Below are positions 18,095-31,160 of a stretch of DNA of 64,000 nt, one piece after another (the first letter of the stretch is position 1; every line of letters starts with the position of its first letter). The stretch is taken from NCBI GenBank assembly GCA_036873755.1, contig JAVTVY010018734.1:1-64000 (forward strand), written 5' to 3'. This stretch comes from Hanleya hanleyi. Lineage: Eukaryota > Mollusca > Polyplacophora > Lepidopleurida > Hanleyidae. The position numbers were made by a program, and so were the translations under genes. Under the pieces are notes generated by a model that did not search any database, was not told where the DNA came from, and saw only the letters and a list, made by a program, of their open reading frames with translations.

Positions 18095-20905
18095 TATCTG
18101 TCTGTAATATCTTTCACGGATTCAGGGTAGTAAGTTATATCATCCTTCGTATCATCATAAGTTCAGTCATTCGATTGATTTACTACAAAAAACGGGAATT
18201 CGTCTTAAATGTCATACAAATATTTAACTTAACACAAATGAAAGAACTGAGGGATAGAGCAAATCCAGCGACAGATCTCAGCTGATTGAGCCTCGGTTTA
18301 GCCGTTTGGCGTCATAATCCAAGATGGCCGCCATTAAAGTCGAATTGGATTGTGTTAAAAATAAGTTTATTTCAGTTGGATGTACATATCGGCATATACA
18401 TTATTTGTTGTGTCTATTGTTTGACAAAAATGCGTGGACATAAGTTCAACATGTCTAAAGCACAGTTTTGTTTCCAAAACTGACAACATCAATCGAGTTT
18501 GTGGCATTTTATCCCAAAATCATCCCAAATTACATCGAATGGACACCTAACTTGATGGACACACAGTCTAAACATATAGCTATAACGCGAAATTACGGTT
18601 TGTTACGTGTAATTAGTAGACGCTGAATCTGTAACACTGGAGATAATCGGATCTGTCAAAACATCACAGTCGAATTAAAAATAAATAAATGACGGACCAA
18701 GAGGGTATGAACTATGATTAGTCGCCAGACGTCGTCAAATGTTCCCAGCTCTTGCATTTCGCTCCAATTTATTACGGTACCTGTATATGGTAGGATTCTG
18801 CTGGTGGACTGTTAATCCCTGTGGTCCGCCCACTGTACATGTCATTCGACAAATATATGCAGGTTCATTGTTTTGGTGGGAAATTCAAACCGTACAACGT
18901 CGGGCACACTTTAGTTTTTTGTGGGTAGGCTATTCTTGCATTTACCAGGTTTACCCCATGCTGAGGCGTTTATTCCTTCAGACGTTGCTCGATGCTCATC
19001 CATTATCACCAGAGAAGTTATTTATTTGAGCTGATCTGTCATCACAGCCCCCCGAGCTAGCCTATCTAATTCCGCTTAAGCCGGAGCTAGGGGCCGTGTG
19101 GATATCTCATTGTCTTCACGTGAACTCCTGCAATAAAATCGCGGCTGGGATACTGTGGCTACGCTTGAGAATCTCTCGTATTCTGGGGTCTGAATGCGAG
19201 ATGCCGAGGAAAGATTCCCTGTGGAGTTATATGGTTGCGTTGTAGTCGCCAGCCGTCGTCAATCTTTTCCAGCTCTTGCATATTGCTCTAATTTCCAACT
19301 GAATTTAGATTCTCATCTCCTCAGAATACTTGGAATGTATTCATTTTGTCTAATAACGTACGGATCAGCATTCGCAAGAATAAATTTTGGAGAGGAAAAA
19401 ATAACCAGTCAGCTAAACTCAGCTAAAATCTCGAATTTAATCCGCCATCATACTCTACATGTAGCTCATTCACAAGTTAGTCATTTCAAAACGCAATTAT
19501 ATGCTGGAGGACGCAGCAGTACCACTTAGCTTCGTTCAAACCAATCCTTTTTGCCAGCCTATCCCACAATGAGAAACGTTTGCCCCTTTTCCATCTTCCG
19601 AACGTTTTCCGGACTGGATTTAAGCAGAAGCACACCAACTAGAAGTGTACAACCTTAGATTAGACTGGCTAGATTGTGGATTTTATAAGCTGTGATTTTC
19701 CAGCATTTCTGATAGCATTTGGCTTCAAGGGGAGCGGGGTGGGTAGGGGGGGGGGGAGGAGAAGGCTCTCTGCTTACAAGATGAAATGTCCGTGGTGAAC
19801 GTCCATCAAGAAAGACATTTGGTGATTTTTTTTTTGATTTTTTTTTTTTTGCTAATACAAAACAAATAGCGAAAAGATCGGTGGTCTTATTCCACCTTCT
19901 CCCTGCTTTAACATAGGCAGTGACGTAGATGCGCAGTAAAATCGCATGTGTCAGCGGCGCACACACTAAGAGAAAAAGGGGCTTCACCATAATGCCGGAA
20001 TGGATATCTAGAAGCAAGAGACCCCTGGTCCTCGGGTAGGTTCCTTTGGGTTTCAGAACGATTCCCCAGAGGATTCACTATGATGCCGGAATGGGTATCT
20101 GGCAGTTAGATACGCCTGGTTTTCGACAAGATACCCCATGGATTCGTCATGATTCCCCAGTTTCTCCACATGACTCCCCTGATCGCCCCACCACGTGGCT
20201 ATGAGATCTTCGTCTGTCTGTTGTTTGGCGTCTACAATGGGTCGTCTTTGTTCAGTAAAATCCACACCAATCTTATGTTTCTTCATGCCACCGATGTAAT
20301 ATTTCACACCAGTTACATTTATCGTCACACCAGGAATGGTTTTGCAAAGCTTTTGTTCCAAATGTGATACGGTATCCCTCAAGTTCTTGCATCAACGCGA
20401 GGATGTACAAGGATGAATCATCAATGCGAAGGACAACACAGGTTTGTTACTACCCACACATGTACATTGAGTTTAAATTCTTGTGGGAATTTCGAAGACT
20501 GAGAACATGGAGGAACAGAAGTAAGCCATTGTTGTTGTTGTTGCTGTTGTTCGCATTCATAATGGATTCATAACACCGAGAGAAATGGGGAATCCAGCAA
20601 CGAATCCCCCCCCCCCCCTCCCCTCCTTGGAGAACCCAAGGCATCCAGAGAATTATCTTGACGCTCCCGTAGAGCATCCTGTTGATTTACTTGGGGTCTC
20701 GTGGGAGGTACCGTCCGTTGCTGGATTCCCCGATGCATCACGGGATATGAGCTGATGCTGAAATTAGACTGTATGACTTCCTGTTAATTCAGATACTCAG
20801 ATTCTGACACGTGCATAATTAGTATCATCCATGAACCCCGCGTGTCGACTCCGCATCCCATCTTTTTGTCCCCCGCCGCAACGCGGATTTTAAAATGGAT
20901 TTCTT
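18095..20905. other. Intergenic region, no gene supported
   Basis: A block at ~18915-19095 recurs at ~36375-36535 and, inverted and partial, at ~59995-60025 (shared 'gagctgatctgtcatcacag'), so it belongs to an interspersed repeat. A 109-codon minus frame at 20053-20382 is open but unrecognised. Poly-T/poly-G tracts occur near 19828-19850 and 19746. Confidence 0.5.
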
Positions 20906-21239
20906 TAACACTGTCAGTAGTAGTGTCTACTGATTTAAAGTCCCATTTTGCCGGGGGAGGTAACTCTTGATTCCGACAGGGGGCGCCACCAGCTCAAGGT
21001 TATCGATTGCCTCAGCATTGGCTGTGTGCCAAGTTTTGACCACTATAGGTCCGTTAACCTTTGACCCTGTATTCCTCCGCGGTGAGGCGGTCATGTCTGG
21101 CGGTGATGCGGTCACGGAAAAAAGCTTCCGCGGAGAAAAAGTAGTCCCCAGAATTTAAATACGCTGCATGGTCCGATTGGGTCGTGTGAGGTATCAATGT
21201 GAAGCATTCGTGAAGGGGCATCTGATGGGCTGGGTGTGG

Positions 21240-22495
21240 GGTTGAAATAGCGTCATTCTGCGCATGCGCGGCGGACCAAGTGTATGGAAATACACGTTTT
21301 GGGGTCTAGGGGAGCCCCTAATGGTCCGATGGAGTCGTATGAGGTATCAATGTGAAGCCTAGGTGAAGGGGCATCTGACTGGACTAGTGGCTCGGGCGTT
21401 GTCACCATTCTGCGCATGCGCAGACAGGCAATTGTGGGGAAAGTGTATGGAAATAGACGGTTTGGGGTCTAGGGGGGCCACTAATGGTCCGATGGAGTCG
21501 TATGAGGAATTAATGTGAAGCCTATGTGAGGGGGCATCTGACTGGACTAGCGGCTCGGGAGTTGTCACCATTCTGCGCATGCGCAGACAGGGAATTGTGG
21601 GAAAAGGGTATGGAAATAGACGTTTTGGGATCTAGGGGAGCTCCTAATGGGCCGATGGCGTCGTATGAGGTATCAATGTGAAGCCTATGTCAGGGGGCAT
21701 CTGACTGGGCTAGTGGCTCGGGCGTTGTCACCATTCTGCGCATGCACAGACAGGGAATTGTGGGAGAAGAGTATGGAAATAGACGTTTTGGGATCTAGGG
21801 GAGCCCCTAATGGGCCGATGGAGTTGTATGAGTTATCAATGTGAAGCACACATGAGGGGCAGCCGTCTGGGCTAGTGTCTCGGCCGTTGTCAACATTCTG
21901 CGCATGCCCAGACAGGGAATTGTGGGAAAAGGATATGGAAATAGACGTTTTGGGGTCGACATGGGCCACTATGGGTCCTATGGAGTCGTATGAGGTATCC
22001 GTGTGAAGCCTATGTGAGGGGCATCCTCCTGGACTAGTGATTCGGCCGTTGTCAACATTCTGCGCATTCGCAGACAGGGAATTGTGGGAAAAGGGCATGA
22101 GAATAGACATTTTGCGGTCGAGGTGGGCCCCTAATCGTCCGATGGGGTCGAGTGAGGTATCGTTATAAAGGATACGTGAGGGGGCATCCGCCTGGACTAG
22201 TATGACGTGGAACTGACGTCATTCTGCGCATGCGCAGTGGACAAAATATATGGAAATGGGCGTTTTGGGATCTAAGTGGACCACTAATGGTCCAATGGAG
22301 TTGAGTGAGCTATCAATGTAAAGCAGCCATGAGGCAGCATCCGCCTGGACTAGTGTGTCGTCCGTGTTCGACATTCTGCGCATGCGCAGACAGGGAATTG
22401 TGGGAAAAGGGTATGGAAATAGACGTTTTGGAGTCGAGGTGAGCCCCTAGTGAACCGATGGAGTCTTATGAGGTATCGTTGTGAAGGATTCGTGG
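21240..22495 (-). repeat. NRF1-motif satellite, left arm
   Basis: Eight units with a GCGCATGCGC core or a one-base variant at ~21257, 21411, 21574, 21737, 21899, 22061, 22224 and 22376. The overlapping 60-140 codon frames here ('HNSLSAHAQN' type) are products of the repeat, not genes. Confidence 0.9.
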
Positions 22496-23755
22496 TGGCG
22501 TTGGTGGTGGTGTGTGGTGGTGTCTGGTGGTGGTGTTGGTGGTGGTGGTGGTGGTGGTAGTGTCTGTAAATATAAGAATGAACATGTATCCCTCATCAAT
22601 CCAAATCGTGGGAAAAATTGGCACTGAGCCAATTATAAAGCATGTTCTTTCGCTACTACTCGTATTGATGACGTCACCGATGACGTCACAGATGCTGTGG
22701 ACATCCCTCAAATGGAGTCTACACCCCGAGAACTGCAAGATGACACTTCCCACGACACATTCGAACCAAGGGTGGTCCATCTCTACACCAAATACCTTCT
22801 TTCACTGCCCCAAAATGCCCACTTTGGCTACTACTCCTACTGATGACTTCACCAATGACATCACAGATGACGTGAACATCCCTCAAATCGTGGTCTGCAC
22901 CGCGAGAACTGCAAGATGACACCCCACAGGACGCATTCGGACCAATAGTGGTCCATCTCTACACCAAATTAGGCGGGACACATACAAGGTCCAGTTTTCG
23001 ACACCAGATGACCACATTCCGACAAAATGATCAGTTTTCGACACCGGACGTGCCGCCATCTTGAACCAGAAGGCAGACGCCGCCATCTTGGATATGTCCC
23101 ATAATACACCGGGTCAAAATACTCGCTTCTGATTGGCTGAGGGCAGCGCCCCACACAACTGGAAGTGAGCGCCCCACAAATGAGAGGCAATTTCCACTTT
23201 TCCTACGAGAGCTTCACACTGATACCCCACACGGTCCATTTGACCCGGGATGGTCAACCACTCAACAAACTTCCACGAATCCTCCAAATGCCTGCTTTCT
23301 ATACGACGGCCAGACTGCGCATGCGCAAAATGATGAAAACGGACGATACATTAGTCCAGTCGGATCCCACTCACTCACTCACCGTCGTTAGTGCGTCCAT
23401 GCGTTAAGACGGGCGTTGGGGACGCCTCACGGGCGTTGTGCACGCCTCACTCACTCACTCACTCACACTCACTCACTCACTCACTCACTCACTCACACGC
23501 GCGCATACACTCGCACTCACAGGTAACTCTACCAGGTAGTTGGATGTAAAAATAGGCCGTTATCTACTCCAAATGCACTCATCGCACCTCCGAAACTCCC
23601 GCTTTCGCTACTACTCTCACTGATGACGTCACCAGTGACGTCACAGGTGACGTGGACATCCCTTCAAGTCGTGCTCTACACCCCGAGTGCTACAAAATAA
23701 CACTTCCCTAGACACATTCGGACCAATAGTGGTCCATATCGGCCTCAAAATGTCT
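22496..23755. repeat. Loop of the foldback: (GGT)n, GATGACGTCAC units and (CACT)n
   Basis: (GGT)n at 22496-22560; CRE-containing units at ~22665, 22840 and 23615; (TCAC)n at 23445-23500. A short repeat-like lead-in with 'tgcctgctttctatac' lies at 23288. No gene. Confidence 0.8.
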
Positions 23756-25140
23756 ATTTCCATACTACGGCCTGCCGGCGCATGCGCAGAATGACGAAAT
23801 TCCTAACACCCATCCAGCCAGGCGGATGCGCCCTCACGTATGCATCACATTGATACCTCATTCGACTCAATCAGACCATTAGTGGCCCACCTAGACCCCA
23901 AAACGTTCCTTCCAATGCACTTTTCCCACAATTCCCTGTTTGCGCATGCGCAGACTGTTGAACACGAACAACACACTTGTCCAGGCGGATGCTCCTTCAC
24001 GAATGCTTCACAACGGTACCTCATAAGACTCCATCGGTTCACTAGGGGCTCACCTCGACTCCAAAACGTCTACTTCCATACCCTTTTCCCACAATTCCCT
24101 GTCTGCGCATGCGCAGAATGTCGAACACGGACGACACACTAGTCCAGGCGGATGCTGCCTCATGACTGCTTTACATTGATAGCTCACTCAACTCCATTGG
24201 ACCGTTAGTGGTCCACCTAGACCCCAAAACGCCCATTTCCATACATGTTGTCTACTGCGCATGCGGAGAATGACGTCAGTTCCACGTCATACTAGTCCAG
24301 GCGGATGCCCCCTCACGTATCCTTTACAACGATACCTCACTCGACCCCATCGGACGATTAGGGGCCCACCTCGACCGCAAAATGTCTATTTCCATGCCCT
24401 TTTCCCACAATTCCCTGTCTGCGCATGCGCAGAATGCTGACAACGGCCGAGTCACTAGTCCAGGAGAATACCCCTCACATAGGCTTCACATTGATACCTC
24501 ATACTACTCCATAGGACCACTAGGGGCTCCCCTATATCCCAAAACGTCTATTTCCATACCCTTTTCCCACAATTCCCTGTCTGCGCATGCGCAGAATGGT
24601 GACAACGCCCGAGCCACTAGTCCAGTCAGATGCCCCCTCACATAGGCTTCACATTGATACCTCATACGACTCAATCGGCCCATTAGGAGCTCCCCTAGAT
24701 CCCAAAACGTCTATTTCCATACCCTTTTCCCACAATTCCCTGTCTGCGCATGCGCAGAATGGTGACAACTCCCGAGTCGCTAGTCCAGTCAGATGCCCCC
24801 TCACATAGGCTTCACATTGATTCCCCATACGACTCCATCGGACCATTAGTGGCCCCCCTAGACCCCAAACCGTCTATTTCCATACCCTTTTCCCACAATT
24901 CCCTGTCTGCTCATGCGCAGAATGGTGACAACGCCCAAGGCACTAATCCAGTCAGATGCCCCTTCACCTAGGCTTCACATTGATACCTCATACGACTCCA
25001 TCGGACCATTAGGGGCTCCCCTAGACCCCAAAACGTGTATTTCCATACCCTTGGTCCACCGCGCATGCGCAGAATGACGCTATTTCAAGCCCACACCCAG
25101 CCCATCAGATGCCCCTTCACGAATGCTTCACATTGATACC
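23756..25140 (+). repeat. NRF1-motif satellite, right arm and adjoining loop units
   Basis: Units centred near 23776, 23940, 24102, 24258, 24420, 24583, 24746, 24906 and 25064. The last seven pair with the left arm. Confidence 0.9.
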
Positions 25141-25700
25141 TCACACGACCCAATCGGACCATGCAGCGTATTTGAATTCTGGGGACTACTTTTTCTCCGC
25201 GGAAGCTTTTTTCCGTGACCGCATCACCGCCAGACATGACCGCATCACCGCGGAGGAATACAAGGTCAAAGGTTAACGGACCTATAGTGGTCAAAACTTG
25301 GCACACAGCCAATGCTGATGCAATCTATAATTGAGCTGGTGGCGCCCCCTGTCGGAATCAAGAGTTACCTCCCCCGGCAAAATGGGACTTTAAATCAGTA
25401 GACACTACTACTACTGTCCGTTCATGTCCATGCGAATTCTTTGAAAGCGATAACGGACATACATCAACATGGGACCAGGGGACAAGCTCTTAACCTGTAT
25501 AGGCCTATATATCGATCTACTGGACCTCGCGAGTGGAACAAACTCTCCTCATCAATCAAAAGTATAAATTCCACTTCACTATTTAAATCAAAACTCAAGT
25601 CATACCTAATAGACAACTGACCCATTATCACAGCCGGTGCAATTTTAATATAAAAGATACACTTCAGATAAAGTATTTATTGTTTCACCATCTGTAACAG

Positions 25701-25702
<2 letters not shown>

Positions 25703-25742
<40 letters not shown>
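25703..25742. repeat. (AT)n microsatellite
   Basis: About 19 AT dinucleotides. The flanking 25420-25915 shows no gene; an (ATT)n run lies at 25884-25913. Confidence 0.95.
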
Positions 25743-25744
<2 letters not shown>

Positions 25745-25917
25745 TTTGGGATAGAGCAAGCCCCTTGGGGTTTTATTCCCGCCAAGTGTGGTATTTAGGC
25801 GTGCAAGTCCGCTTTTCATTTTATGACTTATGCTAGACTGCCATTGATGTAATAATACTACAATGTATATTGGTGAATAAATTATTATTATTATTATTAT
25901 ATTATTATTATTATTTG

Positions 25918-27255
25918 AAAAGCTTTAATAACTTGAGAACCGATCATCGGATTCTTCTCAAATTTTGTATGCATATGCCATGCCATGAGATGTCGCTTGG
26001 GATTGCGTTTTGCTCGTTTACGCTTACAAGTGGCGTCACCTGGTGGCAAAATCCGAAATTTGTTTCGGCCAATAACTCGAGAATTGCTCATCGCATTCTT
26101 TCTAAATTTAGTATTCATTTACCATGCCATAAGATGTTGCTTGGGATTGCGTTTCGCTCACTTGTGCCTACAATAACTTGAGGGCCGCCCTCGGATTCTT
26201 CTCAAATTTAGTATGCAGATATCATGGCATGAGATGTCACTTGAGATTGTGGTTCGCCCGCTCCTGCCTACAGATGGCGCTCTCTGGTGCCAAAATCCGA
26301 AATTTGTTTCCCGTCAATAACTTGATAACTGCTCTGCGGATTCTACTCAAATTTGGTATGCATATACCATGCCATAAGATGTTGCTTGGGATCGCGTTTC
26401 GCTCACTTGTGTATACATGTGGTGCCACCTGGTGGCAAAATCGAAATTTGGTTTCCAAAACTTGAGGACCCCGCATTGGATCCTTCTCGAATTTGGTATG
26501 CATATACCATGCCATGCAATTTCGTTTGCGATCGTGTTTCGCCCACTTGAGGTGGCGCCACCTAATGACAACTTCTAAATTGCGTTTCCGCGGGCAATAA
26601 CTTGAGAACCGCTCATCGGATGATTCCTAAATTTGGCAAGCATATACCTTGCTATGAGACGTCACATGTAACTGCGTTTCATCAAATTTTGCTTACAGGT
26701 GGCGCCACCTAATAGCAAAATCCGAAAATTGTTTCCGGGCAATAGCTGCTCATCGGATTCTTCTCAAATCTGGTATGCATGTACCATGCTAGGAGATGTT
26801 GCTGGGTATTGCGATTCGCTCATTTGCGCCTAAGGTGGTGCCTCTTGGTGGCAAAATTTATTTTCTGAGCAATAACTTGAGGACCCCTCATTGGATCCTT
26901 TTCAAAGATGCTATGGAGATTTCGCTGCGTTTCTCCCGCTTGCACCTACAGGTGGTGACACCTGGCAATTTTGGTTTCCGGGCAATAATTTGAGGATCCC
27001 TTGTAAGATTCTTGTCAAATTTGGTTTGCATATAACATGCCATGAGGTGTCGCTTGGGGTTGGTTGCATCTCGCCAACTTGCGCCTAAATATGGAGCCCT
27101 CTGGTGGCAAAATCCGAAATATGTTTCCCGACAATAACTTTATAACTGCTCGGAGGATTCTTCTCAACTTTGGTATGCATCTACCGTGCCAGGAGACGTT
27201 GCTTGTGATTGCGTCTCGCCCACTTGCCCCTACAGGTGGTGCCACCTGGTTGCAA
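25918..27255. repeat. Degenerate tandem array, ~140-bp unit, about ten copies
   Basis: Each unit contains 'caataacttgagaaccgctc', 'catataccatgccatgagat', 'gattgcgtttcgctcacttg' and a GGTGGCGCCACCTGGTGGC segment. Copies differ by 10-25 per cent. A further monomer lies at ~29040-29140. Short open frames on both strands are repeat products. Confidence 0.85.
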
Positions 27256-27519
27256 AATGGATGCCCATCTCAAAATTGTTTTTCGGACATAGTGGTCAAT
27301 TTTGACCAAATTCGGACGAAAAAGTCACATTTTCAGTTTTTATGGTTTATTAATGTATAAAAGTCAGGCTTTAAGACACTGTAACATACCCTGTTATATT
27401 GTTGATAGCCTGCACACAGTTGCTCATTACATGTTTCAATTTATATCATAAAACATAGAGATATTAAAAATAATAACATGTTTATCTCGATTTCGATCTC
27501 CATTTAAATCGCGCTTTTT

Positions 27520-28560
27520 CATGTTGTTCTTATAATAGGCATTATTCTTAGCTCACTGAGCAAATTTATCAAAACCAAGGGATCTCTATGCATAGCCTAG
27601 TATATTATACCCATCGTGAATCTATTTGTATTCCAAAGATCAAGATTCGATGGTCAAATGCAAAATGGCGGCCATATGGGGTCATCTGAATATCATACTT
27701 GTTCATGGTGCTTTTATAGTTCAAGGCATTATTCTTAGCTCATTGTGCAAATTTATCAAAACCAAGGCATTCCTCAGCATAGCTACCACCTCACTCCTAT
27801 TTTGAATCTATTTACATATCTTTAACGCCTTGATTTGATGGTCAAATCCAAAATGGCAGCCATATGGGGTCATCTGAAAATCATACTTTTCATGTTGCTC
27901 TTACAGTTCAAGGCATTATTCTTAGTTCACTGTGCAAACTTATGAAAACTGAGAGATCTTTTACCATAGCCTAATATCTTACGCACATTTTGAATCTAAT
28001 TACATATCCCAAATATAACGATTGGATGGGCAAATACAAAATGGCGGCCATATGGGGTCATCTGAAAATCATACATTTTCTTGTTGTTCGTATAGTTCAA
28101 GGCATTATTCTCAGCTCATTATGCAGATTTATCAAAACCAAGGGATCTCTAAGCATAGCCTATCATCTCACGCCTATTTGGAATCTATTTACTTATCCCT
28201 GACATCAAGAATTGATGATCAAATTAAAATATGGGGTCAACTCATACCTTTTTATGTTACTCTTACAGTTCAAGGTATTACTCTTAGCTCATTGTGCAAA
28301 TTTATCAACACTTGGAGATCTCTTACCATAGCTCAATATCTTGCGCACATTTTGGATCTTATTACATATCCCTAAGATCAAGATTCGATGGCCAAATTCG
28401 AAATGGTGGCCGTATAGGGTCATCTGAAAATCATACTTTTTCATGTTGCTCGTATAGTTCAAGGCACTATTCTTAGTTGATATGCCAATTTATAAAACCA
28501 AGGATCTCACATCACAGCCAAAAACCCTGTACCTACTTCGAATCTATTTGCTTGGTGTTC
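27520..28560. repeat. Tandem array, ~187-bp unit, about 5.5 copies
   Basis: 'ggcattattcttagctca' recurs near 27539, 27726, 27912, 28103, 28276 and 28464, with 'aaaatggcggccatatgggg' in each unit. Confidence 0.85.
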
Positions 28561-30360
28561 AGATTAAAATGTGCATAAATACACAAATTCGAAAATCAAT
28601 CAAAAAGTGAATTTGATGTGCTAAACATGTTAAACTGTACGTGCCAGAGTCAGTTTATATAATTCGGAGAAAAATGCGTTTTTATCTCAGGAATCTGTAT
28701 ATATTTTCATATAATTTTCAAAATATATTTGACTATGGTGTAGTTAATAAGAAACATATACCAAAGTGTATTACATTTTTAGAAAGGCCGGTTCTTCTAG
28801 ATTTGATCAGAATCGTAAATAAAAAACTGACCAGTTTCGCCACCACTGCTCGAAACTTACCGCTATGTCCGAAAAAAAACACCCAAATTTGAGCTGGGCA
28901 TCCACTCCGACTAGATTATGCATCAAGGCACTGAGCATACATCTGGTATGGATGCCCGCTCCTAACAAAAAATGCCATCGGGACCGCACATTTTCGCGGT
29001 TTGGCCGACCGACCGCACATTTTTGCGGTTTGGCCGGCCGACTACTGGTGGCAAAATCCGAAATTTGTTTCCGGTCAATAACTTTATAAGTGCACACCAG
29101 ATTCCTCTAAAATTTGGCGTGCATATACCATACCAGGTGTTAATTCGAAGAAGGCTAAATCTAACGTTACGCACTTCTAGATGATTTGCTTCTGGCTTAA
29201 CAGACTATTTCCCATTGTGTTTGTAACCTTCTAAACTGTTGGTGCCTAAATCTGGAGAGTTCTTGTGTACAGTCTCGATTGCGTTATTCTATCCAAATGG
29301 TTCGCGGGGTTTTTTTTGCGTTCCGTTTCGGTTCTTTCCGTTCATTTATCATTTAACAGCCGTCGTTCTCCATTCCGTTCCGTCCATCGATCATCGTTCT
29401 CCGTTCCATTTTCGTTCATCGTTTCACGGTCATCGGTCTTCGTTCATCGTTTCACGGTCATCGGTTTTCGTTCATTTTCACTTAACCTGTATAAAACTTA
29501 TGTGGAAGTCACTTGGAACTCACTCAACTGGAGGGACATTTTTCATTCAAGCGCTTGATTAGGATCAATTGCCGCTCTCCACTGTGGGCCTATATCGAAG
29601 ATCAATTCACAGTCTCGTTTCGACACGGTATCAAAACTTCAATATATGGCGATACACGACATGAAGTCCAACTCTGAGGTGTCAAAGGTCAAGAGGCTGC
29701 TTCAAAATAACAGAACAATACGAGATGATCTCGTCTGATAGCCGACACAGACTTGTGATTATATCACCTGGTCTACTCTGCCATCGAATAGGGTCAATGT
29801 ACCACCACCGCGAATATGTCATGTGAAAAAGTTGTCTCAGTGCAAAATGTGACACATGTACTTCTAATTTGATAAAAACAAAATTCAAAAAAACGTTGTG
29901 ATTCACTGATTAACTTGGCATAATACATGAGGCGGGTGACTCCGAAAATATTAACGAAAAGCAGTTTGTAGATCAGTGTTTCGACATAGGCTATATTTAT
30001 TCATGTCATCAGCAGGAATGGTAGTTTGACTCCGAAAATTTTAGCGAAAAGCATTTTGTAAATAAATATTTCAACATAAGCTATATTTATTCACGTCGTC
30101 ATCAGGAATGGTAGTTTACAATAGGTTCCATGGATTTGTATGAGTTTTACAGACAAATAAAGATAATCAACCATCTCTTTACCGCCGTTATTAAAGGTTG
30201 ACACGTAGAGCTTAAGCACGATGAACAACCATTCATTGACTGTTGATACCTCTTCAAGTCATAATTATCAGTATTTCGTCATATTTCTCAACCATACGAC
30301 CGAAATACTTAGCAACCATATACAAAAATAAAGATCAAATTTTACTGGGTTAAAATTGGG
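28561..30360. other. Intergenic region with small repeats, no gene
   Basis: Holds a short tandem 'gaccgcacattttcgcggtttggcc' (~28982-29040), a single monomer of the 140-bp satellite (29040-29140), and an ~85-bp tandem duplication (29938-30118, 'aggaatggtagtttgactcc'). Confidence 0.5.
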
Positions 30361-31160
30361 TTTATTTCACAAAGAGGTACAAGTAAAACCAAACAATGCA
30401 GAATAAACGGGTCTTATTTTGTTCTTCGAAAAAATGGCAGATATTCCTTCAGAACTGCAGTTTTCTCTCGTGAAACAAAATGCCTGACCGCTATCATCAT
30501 CAGCATGGGTTGCCGCCATTAAAAACCTAGGAAGTATGGTGTTGATACCCATGGGGAGGTTCTTGCACTCGGAAGGTGGTGTGAAGATACTGGGATCAGG
30601 GATGCTCAATTGAAGATCGTAGTAACAGATCGTTAATTGTCAGCATGTGTCAGCATGTCGGATGCGCCAGTATGTGTAGAGACTTGGGTTTATCAGAGAC
30701 TTGGAAGATCAGAGACTTCCTCTGTGTGCCTCTGGAGCTATGCTTACGTTTTCTTAAGGGAATTCTATCAGGCCATTCCGTAACGTAGGAGCAACCTTGA
30801 CTGTGACATTAAGCCAACCACAACTATCAAAGGGTTTCCTCTAAATCAAAACAATCAGTGAACGCGCTAAGCTAAGATTTCAATTTCATCGCTGATCAAA
30901 CTACTTTGATGTCATGCTGAAATCGAAATCGGAAGTCAAAGCAAAAACCGCAGGCTTTGGATACCGACATGCTAATTCAAAACAAGCGCGGGGGATGAAC
31001 TGTACGAGATTGTATAATAGAGGCAACGACTCAAGAACTCATTCGAATCACCAAAATTGTCCAAGTAAACCCTCTGTGCGGATTTAGGATTTACCTGGAC
31101 TTGTAAAGATGGTTAAACCGTCGGACAACGATCATGATCATACTCGGAGAGCCTGGTCTA
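30361..31160 (-). pseudogene. Ghost ependymin-related gene (relic exons 2, 3 and 4)
   Basis: Three relics lie in gene order but crushed into 0.8 kb. Part of exon 2 is at ~31101-31155 (matches gene B 'gttaaaccgtcggacaa' and the acceptor side). The last ~43 bp of exon 3 are at 30748-30790, encoding EWPDRIPLRKR with its ACTTAC-like donor. The second half of exon 4 is at ~30520-30636 (YYDLQLSIPDPSIFTPPSEC in a shifted frame). The 3' non-coding part with AATAAA (30361-30366) aligns with those of genes B and C. Large pieces of each exon are missing and exon 4 has a one-base shift, so this is dead. Confidence 0.8.

Larger units (their letters stand above)
20913..25418. mobile_element. Giant foldback element, NRF1-motif satellite arms
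   Basis: Left arm 20913-22495 and right arm 23996-25418 are inverted copies, diverged by a few per cent. Ends: 'gtagtgtctactgatttaaa' mirrors 'tttaaatcagtagacactac'. Each arm starts with ~250 bp of unique sequence ('gggggcgccaccagctcaag', 'aagcttccgcggagaaaaag'), then runs into ~163-bp satellite units: eight in the left arm, seven in the right. The 1.5-kb loop holds a (GGT)n tract, (CACT)n runs and three copies of a ~150-170 bp unit with 'gatgacgtcac'. No protein-coding gene is seen, so it would depend on enzymes supplied elsewhere. Confidence 0.85.

Noticed and set aside
20053..20382. 109-codon minus frame
   Set aside because: Open and of plausible composition, but no recognisable domain, splice signals or partner exons.
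22466..22919. Frames of 104 and 135 codons on both strands
   Set aside because: They cross the (GGT)n tract and CRE-containing repeats of the foldback loop.
21685..24971. Many 60-140-codon frames with HNSLSAHAQN
   Set aside because: Repeated translation of the 163-bp satellite in its open frame.
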